DNA from: JABAYQ01 sp042091225
GTDB lineage: Bacteria; Bacteroidota; Bacteroidia; Flavobacteriales; UBA7312
Assembly: GCA_042091225.1 (NCBI GenBank)
Contig: JBELHW010000063.1
Coordinates: 1-8,873 of the forward strand
Reading direction: 5' to 3'
Length of the DNA stretch: 8,873 nt
A program made the translations under genes and the position numbers. The notes under the pieces are model-generated. The model made no database searches. It saw only the letters and a list, made by a program, of their open reading frames with translations, and was not told the DNA's origin. The number at the start of each line of letters is the position of its first letter. The stretch's first letter is position 1. Positions 1-7,208 of the stretch are shown here, one piece after another.

Positions 1-86
1 CTTCTCCATAAATTATGGGAACATCTGGTTTGTTAGGTGTAATTATTCTTTACCTATTTGGAGTTAAATAGTAATGATATACTTTA

Positions 87-1253
87 CTAATTAGGCATCT
101 TAGAAAGATTTACCCTCTGCTTTCTAGTAGAAATCGTTTCTAAAAAAGCAATTAAAGCATTGACTTCTTCTTTTGATAAATCTAACTTTTTAAGAATAGG
201 AGAAGTAACAGGAAGCAATGAATCTCTAGGTGTACCTAAATATTTTTTCTGTATTGGTGACGGATTTCCCAAATTATAAAACTCGATAACATCCAATAAA
301 GAAGGAAAATGACCATGATGCATCCATGGTCCTGTTTCTGATATTTCACGTAAAGTAGGTGTCTTAAATTTACCGACATCCGTTAATTTTTTAGTATAAT
401 AATAACGCCCTAAGTCTTCATCTTTAGCACCGAATAATGTTTGGCCATCATTATGGAATTGATTGTCTGAAAAATAAGGAGTATTATGACAGTTAATACA
501 TCTAGCTTTCGTTCTAAATAAATGCATTCCCAATACTTCTTGATCTGTAAAAAGATCTTTTTTCCCATTTACAAAACGATCAAACTTACTATTATGGCTA
601 ACCTGAGATCTTTCGTATGTTGCTAGTGCTTTTAAAATCCTATCGAGAGTAACCTCCTTATCTCCAAAAGCTTTTTCAAAAAATTTATGATAACCTTTAA
701 TTTTTTTAATGTTTTCAACTGCAACTTCATGATTTGTATTCATCTCCTTAGGATCTAAGATTGGAGAAATTGCTTGATTTTCTAAACTTTCAGATCTGCC
801 ATCCCAAAATAGAGTTTTTGCAAAAGCTACATTTTTGATTGTCATGGAGTTTCTTTTATTCCTTTGAAGGTTATGACCTTTAGATCGGGTTATGTTGTCT
901 GTCCAAGCTAACTCAGGATGATGACAACTTGCACATGCAATCTGACTTGTTTTTGACAACCGACCATCAAAAAATAGAAATTTACCTAAATCTCTTTTTG
1001 CTTTTGAATATGGATTGTTTTTAGGATAAGGAATTTTCTTTGGAAGGCTGCCAATATCTTGAAATGCACTTTTATCTACTAAAGAGTCTAAAAAGGGTTC
1101 TGGCCATTTGCTATGGTCTAGTTGACTGTATACTTCTCTCAGTTCGGAAATATTTACATAATCGTTATCTTCATTTTTACAGTTAATAAAAAACACAAAA
1201 ATGAAAATATAACAAACAAATCTACAACATACTCGGTACAACACAGTTTTCAT
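87..1253 (-). CDS. Di-haem cytochrome c peroxidase / MauG-family lipoprotein
   Basis: This 388-aa protein has two c-type haem motifs, C107-A-S-C-H111 and C252-I-N-C-H256, in the two-domain layout of bacterial di-haem peroxidases (usually about 320-400 aa). The first domain carries FWDGR (149-153). W150, Q160 and E170 have exactly the +10 and +20 spacing of W94/Q104/E114 in Paracoccus-type peroxidases. H127 lies 16 residues after the first haem His, as H71 does there. The second domain has KTPTLREISETGPWMHHGHF (297-316) and VIEFYNLG (322-329), where Y326 appears to take the place of the axial Met of peroxidases, as Tyr does in MauG. The likely reaction is peroxide reduction or long-range oxidation of a protein or ligand. 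The N-terminus has a hydrophobic segment and C25 in FFINC, followed by KNED; the lipobox has Asn at -1, so lipidation is probable but not certain. The ATG at 1253 lies inside the previous gene and is the only one before the signal peptide. It is the last gene of the SusCD block. Confidence 0.93.
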   Translation of the reverse strand: MKTVLYRVCCRFVCYIFIFVFFINCKNEDNDYVNISELREVYSQLDHSKWPEPFLDSLVDKSAFQDIGSLPKKIPYPKNNPYSKAKRDLGKFLFFDGRLSKTSQIACASCHHPELAWTDNITRSKGHNLQRNKRNSMTIKNVAFAKTLFWDGRSESLENQAISPILDPKEMNTNHEVAVENIKKIKGYHKFFEKAFGDKEVTLDRILKALATYERSQVSHNSKFDRFVNGKKDLFTDQEVLGMHLFRTKARCINCHNTPYFSDNQFHNDGQTLFGAKDEDLGRYYYTKKLTDVGKFKTPTLREISETGPWMHHGHFPSLLDVIEFYNLGNPSPIQKKYLGTPRDSLLPVTSPILKKLDLSKEEVNALIAFLETISTRKQRVNLSKMPN

Positions 1254-2703
1254 TCAAATCAACAGGATCAGGATAATTATTACTATTATAAATAAAATAT
1301 TGTGACTCAATAGTTCCTCCAAAAAGTGAATTATTAGTCGCCTGCAAAGTTAAGTTTATTTCAAATACTTCTGTGTTAATCTTTTTGTAAGTTCCCTCTC
1401 CGCTTATCTGAATCACATAAGAGTTTCCATTTGTTCCTGCTATGATAAGGTCTTGCTCTATAACTCTTACAATTCCTCTATCAGTACTATTACCATTATC
1501 TGGAAAAAATTCTAAAGCTTCAGGAATATTAAAACCTGGAGAATTTGCAGCATTAATAGATTCATTTGTAAACCATCGTTTCAAATTAAATGAATTTGTT
1601 GTATTTCCTAAATTAGGCGAATTAAAACCAATTCTAAAAGCATGATGGTATATATCATCACTTGTATTAGGTGTTCCTTTATCGTCAAATAAAACTGCAT
1701 TAGGATGGTCAGAAGTTACCACTACAGGATATGTAAATGCGAAAAAACTTGACCACTCACACTTGTTATCATTTGGATCAAATAACCAATTTTCTCCATA
1801 AGTTCTATAGAAGGGATTAGAAAGGTTATAAAAGTTATATGCTGTATTAGTATTATTATCTCTTTCTACAAATATCGGTTTGGTAATGGTAAACCGATTG
1901 TTTCCAACTAAAGTGTAGTTATCCAAATTATTCATTTCAAATATCGTCTTAAACTCTAATACATCAACTGCAATATTCTCGTTTACGGTTAGAATATATG
2001 TTATTTTAGTTGGGTCTGTAATCTCTCGCTTTACTAAATTGTAATCGAAATTACTCGATTGCTCTAATAAGAAATCTTTATCCTTTATTTCTGATAGCAC
2101 ATAACCATCAGGGAAAACAACATTAATTTCTACCTGCTCTCCCTTATTACCTATAATCTCTTTACTATTAGGAGGAGCAAATTGATAGCTAAAATCTAAT
2201 TTAGAAAAATTAACTATTAATTCATTTTCTGGATTTGAGTCATTGGGGATTCCTATATTAACATCTGATCTTGTGCTTGATATTAATGAAAAAATAATTT
2301 CTGGGTTCTTTGATACATCCCATCTATCGTTAAATTTTACATAAATCGTATCAACTCTTTGTGTTTTTGTAAATCTTAATTGATTTGATGGTGTTATTTC
2401 TACTCCTAAAATATTTTTTATATCAGCTTCAAACTCCACACTTATTATTTCTTCTATCGATTTTGTTGTTAACGCTACGGGTATTTTTAACTCTTTGAAA
2501 TTATCTTTAGTATAAGAAGAAACAGTTGGAGTTGCGTTATCTACTGATGGTTTTTCAATAACATTGTTATTATTATCTACTTGTAAACGAAATCTTACAA
2601 AAGACCCTATACTATCATCAAAAGAGATTGGTTCTTCATCTGTACAAGTAAAGAAACTAAAAGCAATTATGATAATGAATAAGAATCTTTTAATATCCTG
2701 CAT
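1222..2703 (-). CDS. Uncharacterised SusCD-associated lipoprotein, beta-rich
   Basis: I do not recognise a named family for this 493-aa protein. It has a hydrophobic signal (about 7-17) and a lipobox FFTC ending at Cys20, followed by TDEE, an acidic stretch typical of surface-exported Bacteroidota lipoproteins. Residues about 70-155 alternate in a beta pattern resembling Calx-beta-like repeats (KIPVALTT, VEITPSNQLRFTKTQRVDTIYVKF, NPEIIFSLIS). About 170-280 looks like a second beta domain. About 290-475 is a third region with N/D-rich loops and a GEGTYKKINTEVFEINLTL hairpin (434-453) common at the end of SusCD-linked lipoproteins. It has four Trp (128, 306, 317, 377) and two Cys beyond the lipobox (315 and 487), which could form a disulfide. 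Its position directly after susD suggests a surface ligand-binding accessory (SusE/F-like position) or a partner of the following di-haem enzyme. The start overlaps susD by 14 nt and is the only ATG ahead of the signal peptide. The end overlaps the peroxidase gene by 32 nt. Confidence 0.82.
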   Translation of the reverse strand: MQDIKRFLFIIIIAFSFFTCTDEEPISFDDSIGSFVRFRLQVDNNNNVIEKPSVDNATPTVSSYTKDNFKELKIPVALTTKSIEEIISVEFEADIKNILGVEITPSNQLRFTKTQRVDTIYVKFNDRWDVSKNPEIIFSLISSTRSDVNIGIPNDSNPENELIVNFSKLDFSYQFAPPNSKEIIGNKGEQVEINVVFPDGYVLSEIKDKDFLLEQSSNFDYNLVKREITDPTKITYILTVNENIAVDVLEFKTIFEMNNLDNYTLVGNNRFTITKPIFVERDNNTNTAYNFYNLSNPFYRTYGENWLFDPNDNKCEWSSFFAFTYPVVVTSDHPNAVLFDDKGTPNTSDDIYHHAFRIGFNSPNLGNTTNSFNLKRWFTNESINAANSPGFNIPEALEFFPDNGNSTDRGIVRVIEQDLIIAGTNGNSYVIQISGEGTYKKINTEVFEINLTLQATNNSLFGGTIESQYFIYNSNNYPDPVDLNENCVVPSML

Positions 2704-4141
2704 TTTGTTGTATATTTTGATTCAAATTAACACTTTCTGAAGGAATCGGTAAAATTAAAAAATTTGATGGGTACGAAAGATTGCATACTGAAGAGATACA
2801 ACCCAAATCTCTAGCTACATTTCTTTTAAATCGAATAATATCAAATAATAAATGACCCTCAAAAGCTAACTCCCTTCGTCGCTCGTCAAAAATTTCCTCA
2901 AAGTCTATTCCTAACGTTGTTATGTTCGTTAAGTTTGCTCTTGTTCTAATTGTATTCAAATCTGTCAATGCAACTGAAATATTTCCTAGTCTAGCATTGG
3001 CTTCAGATCTAACAAGATACATCTCTGACAATCTAATAAATGTAGTTCCTGCATCACCTTGAAACTTTTTTGTAAAGAAGTATGATACAGGAATCTCAAC
3101 ACCGTTTACAGATGTTGTAAGATTTGCTTCAATAAACATATTATAACGAACATCTACTGCATCATACATATTTAGTAAATCGCCAGAAGCTACATATTTT
3201 TCGTAGTTTGTAGAAGAAATATAATTAAAATGTTCAGAGATACTCGAAGAGACACTACCGTTTGTTGTTCTAGGTGCAGAAAACTCTAACAAAACTTCAT
3301 TTACTGGTTCAACATCTTTTTCCCATTCATCTACATAAGAGCCACCTTCCATAAGACTTACTTCAGTTGAATTGATTACCTGCGATGACATGTCTCTAGC
3401 TTTTTCCCAATCATTCATTTGTAAAGCAATTCTTGAATATAAGGCTTTGGTATTAATTTTATTGAAATAAGAAAAAACAGGACCTGATAATAGCTGATTA
3501 TTTGTCATTATATCTAATGCTTCTTCAAAATCATTTTGAATAAATTGATAGGTTTGAATCATAGTTTCTCTTAATGGAAAATCTTTACCAGCAGTTAAAG
3601 TTTTTCTATTGTATATAACGCCAAGGTGTGAGGCATCTGGAGTAAAATGATAATTTTGTGCATAGTGAATTACTAATTGATAATGCATAAAACCTCTTAT
3701 AACTAAAAGTTCTGCCTTCATTTGAGTAGACTCTTCCATAGATAAAAAACTAAAAGAATCCAATCGTTCTAATATGAGATTTGTTTGATTTATAATTTCA
3801 TACAAATCAGAATATAGATTTGAATAATTAGAATCATCAAACCTATCATTGAAGTTATAACTATTCTCAAAATCATCAGGTACTCTTACTAATTTACTCG
3901 TATTGCTAGGAGTAAATGTTATATTTCCGCCTTGTATATCAGCATATATAGTAAGCTTAGAAGACAAAAGGCCTTCTATATCTCTATAAATACCAGAATA
4001 TGCCTCTAAAACACCTTGCCTATTAGAAAGCTGTTCATTAATAGAAACTTGAAGATCTGGCTCTACGTACAGAAAATCTTCACAACTTACAAAAAGTAAT
4101 GATAAAGAAATGGATATTATATATGATACAAACTTACTCAT
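2690..4141 (-). CDS. SusD/RagB-family substrate-binding surface lipoprotein
   Basis: This 483-aa protein starts with a lipoprotein signal peptide whose lipobox LFVSC ends at Cys20. The following EDFLYVEPD matches the usual SusD start C-x-D-F-L-x-x-x-P. The middle is helical TPR-like, with the SusD hallmark helices RGFMHYQLVIHYAQNY (149-164) and TKALYSRIALQMNDWEKA (231-248). The C-terminal RagB/SusD block is clear: FIRLSEMYLVRSEANARLG (368-386), then LTDLNTIRTRANL, FDERRRELAFEGHLLFDIIR (418-437), and a terminal ILPIPSESVNLNQNIQQNAGY (21 residues, 463-483). SusD caps the SusC barrel from outside and delivers the ligand. Glu-Asp after the lipidated Cys fits a surface export signal. It begins 1 nt after the susC stop (TAATATG on the minus strand) and overlaps the next gene by 14 nt, so translation is probably coupled on both sides. 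The ligand is unknown, and no polysaccharide-degrading enzyme is nearby to suggest one. Confidence 0.95.
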   Translation of the reverse strand: MSKFVSYIISISLSLLFVSCEDFLYVEPDLQVSINEQLSNRQGVLEAYSGIYRDIEGLLSSKLTIYADIQGGNITFTPSNTSKLVRVPDDFENSYNFNDRFDDSNYSNLYSDLYEIINQTNLILERLDSFSFLSMEESTQMKAELLVIRGFMHYQLVIHYAQNYHFTPDASHLGVIYNRKTLTAGKDFPLRETMIQTYQFIQNDFEEALDIMTNNQLLSGPVFSYFNKINTKALYSRIALQMNDWEKARDMSSQVINSTEVSLMEGGSYVDEWEKDVEPVNEVLLEFSAPRTTNGSVSSSISEHFNYISSTNYEKYVASGDLLNMYDAVDVRYNMFIEANLTTSVNGVEIPVSYFFTKKFQGDAGTTFIRLSEMYLVRSEANARLGNISVALTDLNTIRTRANLTNITTLGIDFEEIFDERRRELAFEGHLLFDIIRFKRNVARDLGCISSVCNLSYPSNFLILPIPSESVNLNQNIQQNAGY

Positions 4142-4142
4142 A

Positions 4143-7142
4143 TTAAAATCTAGCGTTAATTCCCATAGAAATAGTTCTCATTTCTGGGTATGTATTACGA
4201 TATTCTGCCACACCATTTTTCCCTTCTGGAGATTTATCTTTAAACCAATAAAACAGATTAGATCCGTTTATAAATAGAGATAAATTATTTAAGGGGATTT
4301 TCATTTGTTCTAATGGAAAGTTATATCCAATGTTAACAGATTTTAGCTTAATGTGAGAGGTGTCAAATAGGTATTTAGAACTATTAGAAATTATTTTTCT
4401 AGCTCTCGTTATCGCTTGATAATTTGCTACATCTCCTTGTTCTTGCCAGGTATCATCAAAAATATTAACACTTAAATTTCTATTGACTAACAGATTGTAA
4501 TTATCTAGTAAAGTTCTATGTAATATAATATCTGCACCATAGTTATAAGATAAAATAACGTTAAAAGAAAAGTTCTTATAAGTCATTCTACTATTAACTC
4601 CTCCATAAAAATCAGGTTGAGAATCTCCTATAGGTTGCCAATTTGTTTCATCAAAATTATTTGATACAAATGCTGCGTCATAAATTTGATTATCTACACG
4701 ATATAACTCATTTCCTGTAGCGGTATCAATTCCTACAAAATCGTATCCCCATAAAGTAGATGTAGAAAATCCTATGCGCTGAGCACGTGCTACTTCTGAT
4801 GCAGAAAACTGTGAACCTAAACCTAATAAATCAGTAACTTCATTTTGGATTTTCGTAAATGTAATGTTTGTATTCCATTGAAAATTCTCTTTTTCTATAA
4901 TATTTGCCCCTAATGTTAACTCTATTCCTTGATTATACATTTCTGCTCCATTAATTTGAACAGAATTTAAACCTACTTCAGGAATTACATTTCTTGAAAC
5001 AATAATATCATTGATATTGTCTCTAAAAACATCTGCCACAAACTGAAAACGCTCTAAAAAATTGAAATCAAGACCTATGTTGAATTTATTATTTTTTTCC
5101 CACCCTAAATTAGGGTTTGGCAAAGAGGAAAGATTTGCGTAGGAATTAGAATTATAGCCATTATCGTAGACGCTATATAAGCCCAATGCTCTGTATGAAC
5201 CAATTCTCGAATTACCTGTTGTTCCATAACTTAGTCTTAGCCTCAAAAAGTTAATAAATTCATTTTCAGATAGAAAATTTTCATTACTAATATTCCAGCT
5301 AGCACCAAATCCACCATTGAAAGCAGTATCATTATCGCCACCAAAAGCAGAACTTTGATCTATTCTAAAATTTAGTAAAAAGAAATATTTCTTATTAAAA
5401 TTATAATTTAGTTGTGAGAAATAAGAAACTCCATAATTTTCTGAGCTATCTTCTCTAAAATCTACTTCCTCTGCATCGGATATTGGTTGTGGTGTTTCAA
5501 AGTTTACAAAACCATCTCCTCTATGATAACTTAGATCTACTTTTTCACCTCTCAATTCTAAACCTAGAATAGCATCGAAAGCATGTTTTTCTAAACTTTT
5601 ATTATAAGTAACATTTCCACTCCAGTTCCATCTTTTAGAATTACGTTCGCGTAACACTCTTCTTCCATAAGCTCCGTCATTAAACTGACCAGAACCATTA
5701 AGTCCAGAAAAAAATCGATCTTCATCTTTAAAGAAAAAATCCATTCCAAATAGAGATGATAATTTTAAGTAATCATTCACCTGATAGTTAATTCTTATAC
5801 TATTTAAAAAACCAAAAGTCTCTGACATTGCTCTATTCTGTTCTGCGACAGCTAAAGGGTTGCCATAAGTTTTGAAAAACGTAAAGTCTCCATTTTCATC
5901 AAAAGGCTCTATAGTTGGTGGTAAAGCAAAATTATAAAGTGTGTTAGGATTATTTTTTATGATAAAAGATGGAGATAAACGAAGTAATATTGACAATCTA
6001 TCATTATTATAATCTAAGGCAAAAGTTGAATTAATTTTTTTAAAATCATTACTTACTTGTGATTCGTTATTTTTTTGAAAACCCGCACTTAAACGATACG
6101 TCCAATTTCCTTTACCTCCTGATGCTCCTATATTATATCTTGAAAAAGTTCCTGTGCTATTCAGTAAATCGAACCAATTAGTATTAACACCATTCCATTC
6201 TTGTAAATTTTCAACTAGTCCACTATTTAAATTATATAAATTTACTATTTTTTGATATTGCTCTCCATCTAAATATTTAAATTGATTAATTGCCTTACTG
6301 AATCCTGTTTGAATTGATGCCTCAAAAACTAAATCTCCTTTTCTTCCTGATTTTGTTGTAATAATGATGACTCCATTAGCAGCGTCTGCTCCGTAGATTC
6401 CGACGGCAGCTGCATCCTTTAGGACGTTAAAACTTTCAATGTCTTGAACTCCTATTTTCGCTAAAGGGTTTAAAATATTTTCTGATAGATTACCCGTACC
6501 AATATCAAAAAAATTACTGCCATCAATACCTATTTCTTCAGCCATAATAATTCCATCAACAATAATTAAAGGCTGAGTTGATGTTCCTACGGCATTTGCA
6601 TTTAATGGAGTTAGAGACCCTTTTCCTCTAATATCGATATCAATAGCCTCTCCTAACTCAGGGTTAATTTCAACATTAAGCCCTGCAATCTGACCTTCTA
6701 GTAACTCTTCAAAAGAAACAACAGGTTGTTCTTTTGAAATTTCTTCAGGTTTTACTGTAGAAATACTGCCGACAACTTCTTCCCGAAGTTTTTTGGTTCC
6801 ATATGATGAGGTTATTACAATTTCATCAAGTATATTCTCTTTTTCTGATAGGAATATTTCATAATCATTTTTTGATGTAATAGGAACTATTAAAGTTTCG
6901 TAGCCAATATATGAAACACGAAGAGTATATTGTATATTTTCTTCTTTTTCTATATATATCTGAAATTTCCCATCAAAATCTGTTGTAGTTGCTTGATTTT
7001 TTCCCTTTAAAATGATTGTAGCACCTAAAAGAGGTTCATTAGTTTTTCTGTCCTTTACAATTCCTCTAATTTCTTGAGTTTGGGAATAAGTAATAATTCC
7101 GGAGAATATATAGAAACATAAAAAAACTATTTTTCTACTCAT
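4143..7142 (-). CDS. SusC/RagA-family TonB-dependent outer membrane transporter
   Basis: The 999-aa length is normal for SusC. The parts in order are: a signal peptide (about 1-20, cleavage near YSQ); a CarboxypepD_reg-like beta-sandwich (about 24-98) containing GIVKDRKTNEPLLGATI and the DFDGKF turn; a TonB-box-like LDEIVIT (105-111); a plug domain (about 120-267) with PLIIVDG, the DIESFNVLKDA stretch and GIYGADAANGVIIITTK; then a long beta-barrel rich in alternating aromatic strands that ends in Phe. There is no N-terminal STN domain, so it is not expected to signal to an anti-sigma factor. The protein should form the barrel of a SusCD complex that imports a ligand into the periplasm using TonB energy. 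The substrate cannot be read from the sequence. The stop codon is 1 nt from the susD ATG. The leader holds the 32-bp palindrome, and the ATG follows an A-rich stretch with no Shine-Dalgarno sequence. Confidence 0.96.
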   Translation of the reverse strand: MSRKIVFLCFYIFSGIITYSQTQEIRGIVKDRKTNEPLLGATIILKGKNQATTTDFDGKFQIYIEKEENIQYTLRVSYIGYETLIVPITSKNDYEIFLSEKENILDEIVITSSYGTKKLREEVVGSISTVKPEEISKEQPVVSFEELLEGQIAGLNVEINPELGEAIDIDIRGKGSLTPLNANAVGTSTQPLIIVDGIIMAEEIGIDGSNFFDIGTGNLSENILNPLAKIGVQDIESFNVLKDAAAVGIYGADAANGVIIITTKSGRKGDLVFEASIQTGFSKAINQFKYLDGEQYQKIVNLYNLNSGLVENLQEWNGVNTNWFDLLNSTGTFSRYNIGASGGKGNWTYRLSAGFQKNNESQVSNDFKKINSTFALDYNNDRLSILLRLSPSFIIKNNPNTLYNFALPPTIEPFDENGDFTFFKTYGNPLAVAEQNRAMSETFGFLNSIRINYQVNDYLKLSSLFGMDFFFKDEDRFFSGLNGSGQFNDGAYGRRVLRERNSKRWNWSGNVTYNKSLEKHAFDAILGLELRGEKVDLSYHRGDGFVNFETPQPISDAEEVDFREDSSENYGVSYFSQLNYNFNKKYFFLLNFRIDQSSAFGGDNDTAFNGGFGASWNISNENFLSENEFINFLRLRLSYGTTGNSRIGSYRALGLYSVYDNGYNSNSYANLSSLPNPNLGWEKNNKFNIGLDFNFLERFQFVADVFRDNINDIIVSRNVIPEVGLNSVQINGAEMYNQGIELTLGANIIEKENFQWNTNITFTKIQNEVTDLLGLGSQFSASEVARAQRIGFSTSTLWGYDFVGIDTATGNELYRVDNQIYDAAFVSNNFDETNWQPIGDSQPDFYGGVNSRMTYKNFSFNVILSYNYGADIILHRTLLDNYNLLVNRNLSVNIFDDTWQEQGDVANYQAITRARKIISNSSKYLFDTSHIKLKSVNIGYNFPLEQMKIPLNNLSLFINGSNLFYWFKDKSPEGKNGVAEYRNTYPEMRTISMGINARF

Positions 7143-7154
7143 TTTTTAGGATAG

Positions 7155-7186
7155 ATAAACTTTACCGTTTAAACGGTAAAGTTTAT
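7155..7186. promoter_or_regulatory. Perfect 32-bp palindrome upstream of susC (operator or leader hairpin)
   Basis: All 16 base pairs of this inverted repeat match, with the centre between 7170 and 7171 and the core TTTACCGTTTAAACGGTAAA. As RNA it would form a stem of about 14 bp with a TTAA loop, ending only 12 nt before the susC ATG at 7142. On the minus strand it is followed by CTATCC, not by a T run, so it does not look like an intrinsic terminator for the preceding gene. On the plus strand it is followed by TTG-type sequence and five T, but no plus-strand gene ends here. Two readings are possible: an operator for a dimeric regulator, or a leader hairpin that limits ribosome access to susC or protects a processed mRNA end. 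Just upstream on the minus strand (7209-7202) is ATTATTTG, an imperfect -7 element lacking the TA, so a separate susC promoter is possible but weak. Confidence 0.7.
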
Positions 7187-7208
7187 TGTTTTTAAAAATT
7201 TCAAATAA

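Noticed and set aside
1..86. Possible gene edge downstream of the di-haem gene: a minus-strand ATG at 9-7, an open minus-strand frame from about 49 to the edge, and an open plus-strand frame 2 that stops near 68-70
   Set aside because: All are too short to judge. The longer minus-strand frame has no ATG and the plus-strand frame gives no recognisable C-terminus. No strong terminator hairpin was found; TAGGT/ACCTA with a 12-13 nt loop is too weak.
1222..1253. Frameshift or sequencing error joining the lipoprotein and di-haem genes
   Set aside because: Both proteins have complete ends of their own: the lipoprotein finishes after its last beta strands, and the di-haem protein begins with its own signal peptide. 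A short overlap is normal for coupled operon genes.
1442..1645. Plus-strand open frame of 67 codons
   Set aside because: It lies fully inside the unknown lipoprotein gene on the opposite strand, has no domain or signal, and the minus-strand frame has clear lipoprotein features and tight operon spacing.
7155..7186. Palindrome as an intrinsic terminator of the T9SS protein gene
   Set aside because: On the coding (minus) strand the stem is followed by CTATCCTAAAAA, with no T run. The T run lies on the other side and would serve only a plus-strand transcript, for which no gene exists.
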